Positions 45,093-63,521 are shown, counted from the first letter of the stretch. The stretch: 64,000 nt of DNA from Botryococcus braunii (GCA_002005505.1 KV908364.1:152521-216520); one strand, 5' to 3'. The notes: generated from the sequence alone by a model not told the origin. Translations and numbers: made by a program.

Positions 45093-47792
45093 TCAAGCGA
45101 CCAATTCCGTATGGTCAGGAGCTCCTCCATCCCACCTATCTAGAATGTCAGGAGAGCGAGCTCGCTTCTTTGCTTTCTCCCTGTCTTCTCTCGGCCTCTC
45201 CCGCCTTTTGTCCTCCCTCTCTGCATATCTGCCATCCCTTTCTCTTTCTGCCTTGTAGCGGTCATCTCTGCTTGCAATCCTTCTGCCGTCCCTATCAAGT
45301 GCACTCCGCTCCGTCCTCCCACCAAAACTCTCAGGATCGTTCCCTCCGGAAGTCTCAAGACCTCGTCTCGAGTCTCCTGGGGCCTGGCGGGCGCGTTCAT
45401 TTCTGTCCGGTCTGGGAGCATCACGAAGTCGACCTGATGGACCGCCCACCCTACTGCGATCATTCTCATATTCAACAGGGGGTGAAGGCCGCATGCCACT
45501 GTCTGATCGCGGGGGTGTGCGAGGTTGCCTCCCCTTTCGATCCACTTGATCATCATCATCCCTCTTTCTCTTCCTGCAAACCCCGCCCAACACATCCTTT
45601 TCGAACCAAAACTCGTTGACTAATCCAGATCTGGGATTCAAACTCCCAGCAACGGGCCACAAAAGTACCGAAGGGATGCCATTGGTATACCTTACGTCGA
45701 GAAATGGCGATCACAAGCCCCCAATCCTAGTGAGGAGATCTTGGCTCCATTACTGCAGCCAGGGTACATTTCAAGAGTGTGTGAGAAGCACTGAACCCTA
45801 GCACGTGAAGCAGACATCCTTGATTGGCCACTGGTCACATATGAAGCACACGCAGGACAATCTGCAGTACCTGTCTGTGGCGGTGTCAGCTCTACCCACT
45901 AGCTCTTTTTGGACCCTGTCGCCTTCCATATCCATAGTTCTAGCTTTGCTGGCAAGTAACTCCTTCCCAGCCTTTTTTCCTTTTTGCCTCGCGTCATCTT
46001 CACTCTCTGAGCTGCTGCTGTCGCTGTCCGAGTCGGAATCACTGTCCGAAGAGTCTGTGCTACTGCTGGAACTGCTGTCATCACTGCTATCGTCACTACT
46101 TGAGGAGTCGGATTCATCCTCAGACGAAGATTCCTCTTCAGCCTTGAGAGCAGCCTGCAACATCCCGCATGTTCACAGGTGTGCGCAAATTCCATCACAA
46201 CTTGCCTACAGCATCAGATGCCTTGGCTAGCTCTGATGCAGCTGGAGGAGAGATTGGGGTGAAGAATTTTAAGTTGCCATCCATATGGCTCTTAAACTTT
46301 AGTCCCAGATCATAAACACCTTACAAGAGCATGGAGTTTTCTTTGTGGTTAACAACAGGAACGGTGCATGAGAAAGCAAAGGGCACAAGTACCACATAGA
46401 ATGAGGTACATTATCACGAATGGTAGTCACTCATTCTGAAAATAAGCAAATAGGACTAATTGCTTCCTCCCCACTTCTTTGTTTTTTTAACACCGATGGT
46501 GAAGCAAGGTGGAGACAGGACCCCACCGCATTTCGTGCAAGCAGAAGCTGGCGCTGCATTTCCTTAAGCTGGTTTCTCATGGTGTCGGTGAGGCCGCCCA
46601 GCCCAATGGACGTGAAAAAGTTGATGGCAAAGCGTGTATTCCGCTGAGTGTCTGCAGGGAAGACGCCAGTGAGCCAGGGAGCGCAGCGCGGGTCTTGCAA
46701 TCTGGTATTCAGCTCCATCAAGCCCATATTCTCTGCCAACTCCTGCAGAAAGGTTTGCACCATGCCCCCAAGCGCTTACCATCTCCCAACCCTTGCTCCG
46801 ACTACACACGTATACTTATGTTAAACTAGTCTCTGCAATGCCCAATGTTCCCCTGCCTCTAAACACATATCGCGAAAGGTTCTGGAGCTGTTCTATGACC
46901 GTGCAAAATTCCTCCCCTTTACAACTTTACACTGCTAGAATGCCCACATCTACCAAAACAAGTCGCAACAAACATGTCTCAATGGCTGTGTATTATTTTG
47001 GACCACTGCTGCACAGCCCACGATGTAAAATTCATCAATAAGGTGAGGAAAATGCTGGTGTTTTCCACTCGTTGAGGAACTGAAGCAAAGGAGTTTTCCA
47101 AGGATAAGCCTTGCCGTAACCCCAGGGCGCCCGGAACACAAATCAACACAGAAATCTGTAGCAAATAGAGAAATCAGGAAGCAACCATAGCGAAATTAGT
47201 TGACATTTACAGACAGCAAGCTAAAGATGGGGCACCTGAAAGAGAATCTTGATGAAAATACGTGAGGATGAAGTGGTATCATCTTCTGTCAAGCGAATGT
47301 CTGACAGCACACCCCACGTAATTGCGTCTGTGTACAAGAGCATGGCAAAGAGCTTGGCAACATTGCGCAGCTTGTTTGTCTCCAGCCGATGGATCAGTGC
47401 ATACTGCTTTTGGAAGCAGTCCTCAAACAATTCTGCCCATTTGCTATGGAGCAAGCAAAATCGCTGAGCCAGCAAGCCATAGTACCTGTGTGCAGCACGA
47501 TGACACGACAGTCAGCTTTCTCAGCTGTGCCAAGCCATTTAAGTATCATCCAAACTTGTGAAATGCTCTGCACTGTTGCAATGGAAGTCAGGGCAAAAGA
47601 GTGCAGTCATCACGGCCCCTGACTTCGCTTCACCTGTTCAGGCTCAAGATCAAGCAGACAGTTTTAAGGATGCCTCTAAAGAGAGCAAGATATGCCTCTC
47701 CTGTTACGTACGGGAAAATATATTTGTCCATTGTCTTGCTTGAGTAGTCTATCCAATTTGAAGGGCAGTAAAATGCGACAACCCGACAGCGG

Positions 47793-47834
<42 letters not shown>

Positions 47835-49112
47835 TCGCCAGATCATGATGTACTAGCAATTTTTAAGGGAAATGCACCAAAACATTTAGAGAGAAACCGA
47901 TACAGCAGTGCACGAAGTGAATAGTAAGTGGCACACTTGAGGAAAGTGCGTTCTTGACTGCAACATTCAATAAGCATAGATACAAGCTCAATCTCCTGGC
48001 CATCCTTCAGCTCAATCTTCATGAGTTTATGGCCAGCCTCCTCAAATCCCGCTGCTGACATGATTGTCAGGTAGATGGTGCGCCTTAAATTTATCAGGTT
48101 GGTCTGTGTTGCATCCTCTATCTTCATGCCTGCTCCCCCCGGCTATTGTGCCCCACCAACAGTCTTTGTCAGCAACCTTATCGCAATGTAATTTTCATAC
48201 CACAGTATGCATGAGACATGCTGAAGCATACGCAAACAACTTCAGACCATATAAGCAAGCTTGTCAAGCAATCCCTCCTTTTGTGATTAGGAAAAGCGAA
48301 CAATGCTTTGCTAGAATCCCGCTACAACACACCGATGAGAACTGCATGAGAAGTGACCCCACAACAATTCCATTACTAGCCACTTCATCCATTAATCTAC
48401 GGTTTGTAGCACCACATCTTTCAAAACGGGGCTGGGCTGATGAATCCACCAACAACCACCAGTTGATCACATCAGGTGCAATTCCACAACACAAGTCGCT
48501 GTTAACAAAAATTGCTAAGCAACTCGAGGCATACTGTATAAATATATTCTCTCCTCTCCAACCCCCTCACCAACACACACAACCCCCCCGGCCCCCCGGC
48601 GCCCCACCCACACACACAGACACAGGGGCGTGGGTGGAACAGAAAGTGGGAAGAAGGGGGGGGGGGAGCATCAGAAGCCTCAGAACCAAATAAGCGGAAA
48701 TGCTGATTATGACAACAAAAAACCGTATGTTCACACATGAGGAGAATGAACCTGCATTTGGGGTGCACCTGCTGAGCTGGCTCATCTTCATCGTCATCAT
48801 CATCTTCATCTTCATCATCATCCTCTCCGCCGTCAGAACCTCCTCTGTCATCCTCGTCAGAACTTTCCTCACCCAACATCTCACGGCTGATGCGCTGTGG
48901 GGTCCCCATCAACAAGCAAGAATGAGTCCTGCTGACTAAACTCAATCAGGATTCGGCAAACACACTTGAATATGCGTTGCAAATGTGCCAGGCTGATCCA
49001 TGTATACCCCTCTCAGGCTTCACATGCCGTTTTGTACAATAGCAGTTAAGTAACCACTAGTAGTGGTCCATTATCCTAAGAGACTGCAACAGCTGCCTTG
49101 ATTGGAACTCAC

Positions 49113-49160
<48 letters not shown>

Positions 49161-49171
49161 ACACACACACA

Positions 49172-49226
<55 letters not shown>

Positions 49227-52200
49227 ACCCACCAACACAAATTTAAATTCATGCACGCAATCCACATGATCAGAAAACCCAATGACAGACAACTGCCACT
49301 TATCTGCACATTTCAGGGATGTAATTCCAACAACCAAAACGCACATCGAAAGCGAAAGGGGGAAGGGGGAGAAACGGGCATAACAGTTCAGGATGACCAC
49401 CCTGCTAACCTTGTACTCAGCTTCATGCTCCTGAAAATCGGGATCAAATCTGAAGACGTCCAGGCCTGGTTTGGCCTGTGCAGGCTGCTCCAGATCAACA
49501 TTATGCGTGATTTGCTCCTCCACTTCCACAAAATCCAATCCAGGTGGAATGGACGGATTGTCCATGTTTTCAATTCCCTTGGACTGGACCATGCGGGTAA
49601 AGAAGTTTTCGATTAACATTGTCAATCGTTGATCTACTGTTCCCTCAGTGGCAACTCTTCGAAAGCGCTCAAAAATGCTGCACCCACCGACCAAGCTCAG
49701 ATCCTTAAGAAGCATGCAGAAATCACCCTGGTGAGCTTGGACCATCAACAAGAAGATCACCCATGCTGTTCTATCAAATCTGACTTTCAGATCAAAATCC
49801 TGCAATTTTTTAGATGCACGCTTCAGTAACTCATCCTCTCCCTGCCCATACTCACGTCATTACCTTCTCGCATAACCCAGACACCGTTACATTTTACGCA
49901 AAAGCCCTATCATTAACCAAGACTTTACAGAAAATACACCAGATGCCCATAACTTACTTAGACAAACCTGTAAAAGAACAATGTACCTGAACCCAAAAAA
50001 TCCATTCAGAACCATCGAGGTATCAAAACACACTATACACATAATCATTTGAAATGTATCGGCCCAAAAGCAAAGAACTCTTGAGGCATGTATAATCTTT
50101 GAAGATCTTGTCAATTTCCTGCATATTGTAAGAACAGCAAAGTGAAGGAATGTATGATCAAATGTCTAAACATGTTTTACACAATAGAAATGTATCTTAC
50201 ACCTTTTCCACCGACTTTGTTCAAACGGATGGTTTGCCTTGCAACTTGTGAACACGGTTTGGGGTCTTGCTCAGATCTCAGCACATGTTTGCAGCATTGC
50301 TGCGGCAACAATAAGCTGAAAAAAGTTCTTCAATGTAAATGCACAGCCACTATACGGACTAAATTAAAGAATTCGTATGCAAATGCTGCTTCAAAGAAAC
50401 TTTTTCCTGTGTCAACAACCTTAAAGCGCTTGCACCCAATCAAACAGTGACCTCAGAAGTTGGTGTCCACCGTGATGTCAGTCTTCTACATGTCCTCAAG
50501 AAGTGTAGATGATTAATTGTACAGTGTTAAATCGTAAACAGTCATCAATTGCCCCAAAATGTGATAATGAGAGATCCGAGTAACAAAAAACAATTCTCAA
50601 AAAAGTGAATGCCAGGGGGCCTACAAATCAAGAGATCGACGCTCGAACTCCTTGAGATGTGCACCAATATCTTCAGCCAGTTCCAATGCCACCTCAACAC
50701 TGTCATCTGCACCACGATTGAATCTCAAGCCTTCCCAACTTGAGCACAATTCCTACATCACTACATGCAAATTACAGTTGAAAGTGGTTGAATGCAGTAA
50801 CAGAAAAGTCATTCTACAACACCAGGAAATATCACCACCTCACAAAAGGTCCCTCGTCAACGGGGCATCACAGGTACAAGGCAATCCATGAAATTTGGTG
50901 CATACACAGCAAGTTGTTAGGAATACCGCTGTGCGGGTATTCCTAACAACGGCAGAAGAGGGAAGAAACCTGTGGGCTTCTCCAACAGTAAGACTGCGAT
51001 CTGCAGAGCAAGAAATGATCCTACCACCTGCTGATTCACCAGATGTGCCAGCAGCTTCAAAGAGCCCTTCATTACCATCTTATCATTCCTTGCGAATGAC
51101 CGCTTGAACTACACACCCACAAGCAGTGATGTCAACAGACATGGAAGAGGAGTCAAATCAAAAATAAATTACACTGGGGGATTGTGGGGGGATGAAAACA
51201 AGAAGGTGGCCAAGCTCTTAACTGTTGCAGTCGGCACACTCCTCTCTCCCTCAATAAGAAAAACGAAGACAAGACAAGGCAATGCAGAGACAATAGAGAA
51301 AAGAGTATTGTCGCAGGTAAGATACCCATACATCTCAGGCAACACCTTCCAGGCTGGCAGCAAAGCCCTGTTTGTCGGCTGGGGAAAGGAAAGGCAGAGG
51401 GGGTCCAAGTCTGTAAGCATGTGCAGAGGTAAAACCCTTGTTGATATAGGCCCAGGTGATGCAAGGGTCCACCCTAAAGCCTACTTCAGGAGGCATGAGT
51501 ACCAACTCAAGGTCCTTACCATCATCAAGACATTAGCCGGGGGACCCGTACCATGTGGTACAAACTGAACTTTGCAGTCTTAGGATCAAGTTGTGGGAGT
51601 TCAAAGACAGAAAGGCCCAGTCACCTGCAGTACCAACCTATTTGCCAGAAGCTCCCCGATCTCTGGCAGCTTTGTGTTGATGATTGCCACTAGTGCAGCA
51701 AAGACAGGCGCAAACGTAGGAGATGCCATAGCAGATTTAAGCAAAGACCGGCAGAAAAGCCCTTGGCCCCTTACTAAATTCTGCATTGCACCACATCATG
51801 AGACCACTGCCTTCTGATATGTTGATTCCAAATAGCAAAGGGCTAAATATCACCATTCCGCCACAAACAACATGGCCTTGACATCGAAGGACTTCCATAA
51901 TCTTCAAACTGACAGGATAGCAATCAAGGCATGCCTTTCTACCTCAGCAAGACCTTCTACCCCACCCCACCCCCGTCGTTGACACCTCATTAAACAGGGC
52001 AGATTTGCGGCATGTACCCTTCACCCTCCACATACGTGCAAACTGGAAAAAGTGCTTCAGGGGGTCACCATCAGAAATAGAATTGGGAATGCATGTTGGT
52101 GGAAATAAGAACAGGCCTCAAAAAGTTGAAACCCAGAAATAAGATAATAAGTGAAAGCACCTCTTTCAGCAGCTGCCCTACAATGATGGGCACATTTGAT

Positions 52201-53222
52201 GCATTGACCCGATTCACCAGCCCATTGATGGATTTTCGCAAGGCATCCCAACTCAGCTTCTGATACGCCTCACTTGTCGTATCATTTTGCTCAGAAAGCA
52301 TCTGCGCGAGCTTAAAGGGTGGAATGTACACCCCTCCAGCCTTCCCTGCAGGTTTTTCCGTCCTGGCACTTGGGGCACCTGTCCCATTTGCTTCCAACTG
52401 CTTCACCGCAACCACAACGAAAGTATAAGTCTGCAAGTTGAAAAATAAAAGTTCATCTCACTGCATATCAAACAGCATGCCAGGCTCCCCATGAACAGAA
52501 TTACCTACAATTGGCTTATTCAAAGGCTTTACAGCATGATCTAGAAAGCTTTCCAATCCTTATGGCATTCCATGGCTGGCGCTTACCCTTGCACCTGTCC
52601 AATCAGCTCTGGGGACATCCGGTCGCTGCCCTCTCTCCCCCCCCCGGAGCTTAGCTTCTGCTGGTTTGCTTCTGTGGGTCTCTTGGTCAGGTCCACCCCG
52701 AAAATTGCCTCGACCCCTTCTAACTGGTAATTCTACTTCTGGAGCCCCCTTGTCTACATATTTATCCTTCTCCAGTCGCGACGCATATCGGGGTTCAACA
52801 TCATGGCGGTGGTCCCTCCGGCTAGGCGCCCGCTCACGGTCTGAAGGCCTTTCATACGCAGAAGGGCGCTCTTTCCTGTCATACCTCCGATCCTCCCATC
52901 TGTCACGCTCCGCTGCCCGCTTCTGTCGTTCTCTGTTAAAAACATACCACTGTCACCACAGTCAAAAAGATCATAAGAAGTGACATTCGTTTGATCCACC
53001 ACTTTACGACTTGAATCCACGGTTTAAGTAGAAGGCACATAAAACATCCACCCTAAGAACGGAAGAATCTGGTCCACCGAGATAACAAACCACTAGCTAA
53101 TAGAGAGCTGCTTGAATACTGTACTAGATAAACGCAGAGTCCCACCTGCCAGGCGAAGCGTTCCTTTCTTCTCGTCGCCTGTGGCTGGACCTTCTCTCAG
53201 GTGACTCAGAGTCCCTCCCCAT
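45093..53222 (-). CDS. CWC22: Pre-mRNA-splicing factor CWC22 homologue
   Basis: CWC22 is a spliceosome component that brings eIF4A3 to spliced RNA for exon-junction complex assembly. Thirteen exons join in phase on the - strand: 53222-53146, 52932-52587, about 52400-52161, 51780-51625, 51108-50970, 50706-50625, 49677-49410, 48894-48769, 48121-47937, 47485-47236, 46742-46527, 46154-45871 and 45573-45093, about 949 residues. The order is an Arg/Glu/Asp-rich N-terminus, MIF4G domain ([41 protein letters not shown]), acidic Asp/Glu tract (exon 8), MA3 domain ([28 protein letters not shown]), the hallmark [19 protein letters not shown], a Ser/Asp tract and a basic Arg/Asp-rich tail. The exon 3 start is ambiguous between phase-equivalent acceptors at 52397, 52400 and 52430. 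Confidence 0.94.
47793..47832 (+). repeat. 40-base poly(A) run in a CWC22 intron
   Basis: An uninterrupted run of 40 A on the + strand, between exons 9 and 10 of the antisense CWC22 gene. It may be a retroposon tail or a simple repeat. I found no convincing flanking duplication. Confidence 0.9.
49111..49224. repeat. (AC)n microsatellite in a CWC22 intron
   Basis: About 110 bp of AC with a few interruptions, between CWC22 exons 7 and 8. Confidence 0.95.
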
Positions 53223-53990
53223 ACTACAACTAGGCAAGGTAAATAGACAGATCCCCTTGAAGAAAAGTTTCACTGTTTCTTGTCGCCTCTGTCAACATGA
53301 GAAGCTGGCCTCGAAAAGTTTGCCTCACTGACAGAGACTCCTTAACTTGCTTTCCCCTTGCCCTCTAGAGAAGCACCTCCATGCCGCTGAGCTACGGTAT
53401 CGTCGCCGTAGAATTGTTAGTCAAATGTAAAGTGTGCATGACCCGGGCACGCTTTAAACAAGTCGGAGTTCGTCAGTGAGGTTGAAAGTGGCCCAGGGCG
53501 GCCCGCCCCGACCCTCACGGATCCCGGCCCGTCAACACCCATGGGGAGTCGCAGTCTGCGACTCGCAGACTCGGACTGTCCCCGAGTCGGGAAGGCATGA
53601 TTCCCATGGTATAGGCTTGCACTCGACAGGGTTTTCCAAAAAGTATTCTTACTCGAGATTCCAATGAGTGAAAACTCTCGTCCAATCTTTGCATAAAAAT
53701 TTTTACAGGAGATTATGTGAGTCGTAAAAATAGTGCTAATAGGATAGACAGTGAACCTCGCGTTGGAGACGCCTTTCCTAGTGTGTTCTCTCCCCGAGGG
53801 ACATATTTGGTGACCTCTAACAATTTAGCAAAGGTCAATTGTACATATGTCAGTTAACGATTGGACTCTCGTTTCGTTCCTGTGGTAAGAGTGCTGTGTA
53901 GGATCACCCAAATTCTGGCTTTGTCCAAAGGCAGGGCTAATGAGAGCTTCTGCATAGATTGTACCTTGCACGATCATATCGTTTGATGGT
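53223..53990. promoter_or_regulatory. Divergent intergenic region between CWC22 and the DUF819 gene
   Basis: The two start codons face away from each other across 768 bp, so this likely contains both promoters. A GC-rich core (about 53488-53600) has overlapping perfect hairpins: 53546-53564 (gagtcgcag arms) and 53553-53571 (agtctgcga arms) share bases and cannot form together. Confidence 0.5.
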
Positions 53991-58237
<4,247 letters not shown>

Positions 58238-61078
58238 TGCAGCACCTGCCTGGCAAGCTAGTCCCATGAGACAGGTTGCAGTTTCTTGTATACCCCGCAC
58301 TCAATGCCAAAAGAATAGAAAACTTAAACGGAAGACAAAGAAAAGACTGATGAAGATCCGGAGGTGTTTAAAGGGAGCGGAGTTGTCTCAGATACACGGA
58401 ATTCAAATGCTGTGTAAAAGACGCAAGCTGGGAGTTAAATGTGTGCGATCAATGAAGGGCTAGGGGTAAGACGATTTACTTTTCATGGATTGAGACCACA
58501 GAGCCGTCGTCCCTTTAGAGGAGCGTTTTGTCACCAGACCTGTGGCATATTGTTTGTAGAGACCAAAGGTCGAAGTGAAACCGCGAGCTGTATATGCCTA
58601 TACCTTGTGGTGGGATGTGGCCGGACGCGTATGAACATCATGTGGTAGTCCTTATTATAGACCAATCAGGTACTACATGGTGGCTTGGATACTGGAATGT
58701 AAGTGGCAGGACGTTGGGTACTGCACATGTGTGCACACCTCAGCTATTCAGATGATAGCTTTGATCTTGGAATACGAGTGGATAATGACGTTTGGCTGGG
58801 GGAACTTTTGTGGGAGGAGGGCAGGGGTGAAATGGACTTGGGTGGACTTTGGGGGGGGGGGGGGTGGGGTGGAAGCGGGGGGGAGATGATGAAGGGTGGC
58901 TTTCAGGTTTGGCAAGTGCCAACTATGTTTTAGACTACCCTAAATTAAGCTAAGGTTACATTTCAACGTCTTCTTGCCCTACACCTTCAGAAGAATCGGG
59001 CTGTAGTGATAAGGCTTGTGAGGCAAACGTCATAGGCACTGATACTGATAGTTCGTCACAACCCGTGGAAGAAGGATGGTTTGTCGATCATTGTTGCCGA
59101 CACTTAACAGATGCCTTGTCTAGCCAGTCATCTGGCATCAATGTGATGTACTGTCAAAGTTTTGAAACCCATGGTCCACCCATCTTTTGCTTTAGATAGT
59201 ATCGCAATGTTCACTTCAGCCGGAAGAAGGTCACCATGTCATGCCCACATGGCCTCTTAAAAATAAGTAGGCTGCCAGTGATTAGAGGGTGCATAGAGGT
59301 TGCATTATACTCCAGGTCTTAATGTGTACATTTGGGTACTTTGTGCTCTACATGGCTCATCATGCAGGTTGGCAGTGAACACGGTTCAGAAGTGCAGAAA
59401 TTGTAACTCATGTAAAGTTTTTTGGTGTACCTTTCCTGATTTCTTTTCCTGAAGCAGTAGTGAAGGGTATAATAGCAGAAATCTATGACAACATAAAGCA
59501 CTTGACTGGTATGCCTTTAAATTTCGTAGAGAAACACTTTGTTAAGACACCTGTCACAAATCGGGCATGGTGTGGACATGATATGCACCACATTCTCGTG
59601 ATTTAATGATACCAATGAAAGAAAAATCCCTAAAAAGTGCTTTGCTTGGAAAATCAATTTGTTAAAGAGCCTCAGAATTGCGCCATTCCTGAATTTTCAG
59701 AAGCTCTGGATCACAGATGCTTCACGCCAAAGGCGGGCGGTTGGACCGTACGGCAGATCGACGGTTGGACGGAAGGGAGAGGGGCGATTTTGGGCTGTAC
59801 GATTGCCGAGAATGAGCGTACATGCAGAGGCCGACTTACCATCGACTCAACGATAACAAACGCTGTTCTCAGAACGGGCCGGAATATTGTCAAGGTTTCT
59901 TCTAGGGCAGACGGCAAAGTGGGACATCATGACCCATCCTAGACAACGTTTGGGGTCTGGCATGTCCTGTACAATGTTATCGACACCCACCTATATGGAT
60001 GATCGAAGGGATATACTAGGGTTAAGACGGGATTTTGCACCCATTTTCTGCTTTTGCATCTTCTTTAGTCCTCTTGAAGGGTAGGATCGAGCAGTTTTGA
60101 CAAGGGCAGTGCGTTCTTGGAAATCGGATCCGACTCGGGATTCATATTATGCAGCAGGCAATCTCTCGATTGCAAGGATGTGCTCCCTTTCAATCAACTC
60201 AGCGTAGGAGCGTGGTCACTCGGACATCGTTTGAGGTATACGTCGTCCAACGGGCCCGTCGCAAAGGCCATACTGCAACCCAAATTTTCTCAAATCAGCG
60301 GAATTATACGTATAAAAGTCATCCTACTTAAAATAACTATCTGATACATGGTTGTGTGAAAGGAGGCCCAACCAGGACCAGGCAGCTACGAGATTGCTTG
60401 GAGATTTAAGGATGAGGGGCACAATTGGACACACCGTCACGGCACAGCGAATTTCAGGAACTCGTCTGCACGATTTTACAAGCTACAGTACGATCTTACA
60501 TGGAACCTGTAAACTGTACGCATGCTATTGTATGCATCCCCAACGGTTTGGACTCACAGCTAGCCATGGCAGGTATTCATAGTTATCCTATGCGGACTAT
60601 AAGTCAGCAGGAGAGGAGTCTACATGATTGGTTCATGCCTGACGACACTCTATCATGTGGTCAGGTCCACAGAATTTTTGCAAGGAGTAAGTGTATCGGT
60701 CTCTTGATATTGCTGTGGTCATTTAGCTTTCGCCTGTGGCATGGTGGGAGTCTGTTTGTCACGCGCTCGATGAGCACAACAGGTTTGGCAGGCGTATACT
60801 TAGCTGGCTCCCTTGGTACCACCTATCAGGGTCCCCCGAATCATGAAGGGAAGTAGGATGCTATGCTTGGACACTGCTTGGGCAAGCATTATTCGTTCGT
60901 AGACATATCAATGTGTTGACTCTCCTTGTAACAAGTCATTTAAGCGTCGTTGCCTCGAGCTCTTCCTTTCTTTATTTGCTGAGCAGTACAGGATGACCCT
61001 GGCTCGCATCCAGGTCATAATTGCAGGACATTTAAGTTGGGATGGGCCCGAAAGATTCTTGCAGCACATGAAACTTAG
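58238..61078. other. Intergenic region between the DUF819 and PG-rich-repeat genes
   Basis: I recognise no coding segment. By position it holds the DUF819 3' end and the 5' end of the next gene, whose first exon I could not identify. Confidence 0.45.
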
Positions 61079-61331
61079 GCGGATGTGGGCAACAGGCAAG
61101 CCACAACACCTTTTCCTGGACCAGGAGCCTATGAAGTTGAACCAACATTTGGACCATGCCGGGTCAAGGAATATGGAGCGTCTGTGCATGCCCCCCTTCT
61201 GCTGCTACAGAACCGCACCCCTCCCTCAGTACCCTCCCAAAACGAGAGCTATGGGTGAGGCCTATCCATGGTTATCACAAAGGCCCTTCCTTTTGCCCAG
61301 ATGCACGCGTGCACGTGCGCCCGCGTACGCA

Positions 61332-61421
<90 letters not shown>

Positions 61422-61440
61422 GCACACACACACACACACA

Positions 61441-61506
<66 letters not shown>

Positions 61507-61946
61507 CAAAGAGAAGGGCAGTCATGTGCCAGTACATTCCACAGTCGACTAACTGTATGCCTTTGCGGTCAGATATATCGTCGCAGCAGATGGCAATTTA
61601 TTACCACAGCAGCAAGGTACTGCGAAAGGACATAGTGGATTGAAGGCTGACTCGGTTGGGCCGGGCGAATACGAAAGTGCCATATCCAGCCATACACCCC
61701 CAAGCGCTCCTTTATTAAATTCGGGAGGTGCTCGAGGACCCCTCTTCCCAGTTTCAGATTCGCCAGGTGACAGTATATCTTTGACTCCCACCGACTGATT
61801 GCATTCTGCACTACTTACGTTTGGAGTCATGTGCTTCTTGACCTGGGACTTACCAACTTCCCTACATTTCCCATAAGCATAACAGCAGTCTCCTCCACCC
61901 CTTCTTCCTATTACCCTCCCTCTCTCCGTAGGTATATGTGTGTGAT

Positions 61947-62014
<68 letters not shown>

Positions 62015-62033
62015 GGTGGGTGGGTGGGTGGGT

Positions 62034-62088
<55 letters not shown>

Positions 62089-62110
62089 TGTGTCTGTGTG
62101 TGTGTGTGTC

Positions 62111-62186
<76 letters not shown>

Positions 62187-62201
62187 TGAGAGTGGGGGGG
62201 G

Positions 62202-62281
<80 letters not shown>

Positions 62282-63371
62282 AAGAGATTCTGTTTGTGTG
62301 TTGTGTCTTGCACCACAGAGATAACAGCCTCCTGCCTTTATAGCTCCTTACTTTTATTTCCCCAAAATCCACTTAGGGCTTGATGGCAGGCCATTTTGGA
62401 CTGGAGGCTATGGTTCTTTGGAATTAAGCGTGGCACTTGGAAGGTTCAGGTCCTGGAGCATATGACTCGCACAAGGCAGTGGAAAGGCGCCGGCCATCAA
62501 CGGCGCGGGCTCGCAGCACATTTTCTGAGTCCAATGCTTTGCCAAGACGAAGACGAGGCTGCAGCAAGGTCGAGGATTTCCACCCCCACCAATTTGCTTC
62601 TGAGGTTTTGTTTCATTGGCTAGTAGGATGTCGCGCCGTTGACTGGTTTTGGACACAAGACCTTGACATGTTGGAAATGTTGCAAGACATTATGACACCG
62701 GGACTCAGATCAATTCAATGGGCACTGAGATGTCGGTAACCTGGCAGGGGGGTCGCTGCTTGACACATACACAATGGCTCGAATAGCTAATGCAGTACAC
62801 GCTTTTTGTGCATGTCACCATAACAAGGGGTTTTTATCCATGTCAGCTGACAATGAAGAATCCGCGTGCAATGATTTAGCTCATCTGCAAGGCTTATGGA
62901 TCCTTCCGGAAGGACCTTAGAATTCTCCTTCCTGGATATCTTTTCCACGGCGTGCTTTGGTTTCCTGTGCATTGCAAGAACTGTGTGCATGGTTGAGGCA
63001 CAGAGTGGACAACGGGAGCATCCCATTGACTTGCATACCTTGCCACTTATGCGCAATCACAACCTTGTCTAGTCTACGTCCTTGATTTTCCAGCGTATGC
63101 CAAAACTCTGTAAATTAATGTCGGACCTTGTTGTGCTGAGCTAATGTTGCGCGACATAGCTCAGCCTAACATGGACGCATGAATGCATGAACGCGGAATG
63201 CCCTATTAACAGACAGAGTGAAGTATGTCCGTGATCGATTTGGATGTGGAGCAGGGTCAAGGAGGACGGACCTCCTCGCCGGGACCAGGTGCATACGAGG
63301 TGGCTTTAGCAAAACGGCCTTCCACAGCAGCTGTTGCTCCCTTCGCTTCGACCGCCCCGCGCTCCTTACAG
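61079..63371 (+). CDS. Sperm-tail PG-rich repeat (SHIPPO/ODF3-type) protein, partial
   Basis: These proteins associate with axonemal or cortical microtubules in ciliated cells and carry repeated PGPGxY motifs. Exons seen: about 61079-61254 (FPGPGAYEVEPTFGP), 61646-61766 (SVGPGEYESAISSHTP), 62444-62568 (SGPGAYDSHKAVERRRPST) and 63255-63371 (SSPGPGAYEVALAKRPSTA). Exons 2, 3 and 4 join in phase (phase 1, then 0). Exon 1 to 2 does not join with the donor at 61254, so its end may be earlier or a small exon is missed. No start codon is assigned and the last donor (ttacag|gtccac) leads past the window edge, so the gene is incomplete at both ends. Introns hold long AC, GT and GA tracts. Confidence 0.8.
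61332..61505. repeat. (AC)n microsatellite, about 170 bp
   Basis: A nearly uninterrupted AC tract in the intron after the first recognised PG-rich exon. Confidence 0.95.
61930..62284. repeat. Compound (GT)n/(GGGT)n-(GA)n microsatellite, about 350 bp
   Basis: GT repeats enclose an internal ggtgggtggg block (about 62005-62040), followed by a G run and about 75 bp of GA, in an intron of the PG-rich gene. Confidence 0.95.
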
Positions 63372-63439
63372 GTCCACAACAATCCATCAACTACACCCGC
63401 ACTACTAAGGGGTGTATCCTAACAGTCATCGCTTCACGT

Positions 63440-63442
63440 ACA

Positions 63443-63521
<79 letters not shown>

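Noticed and set aside
51104..51568. 154-codon + strand frame within the CWC22 locus
   Set aside because: It spans a CWC22 intron and the edge of an exon on the other strand. It has no recognisable domain and no supporting splice context.
53330..53420. tRNA-like box A (gtagctcagcgg) on the - strand
   Set aside because: No T-arm or box B follows at the right distance and no acceptor stem can be drawn.
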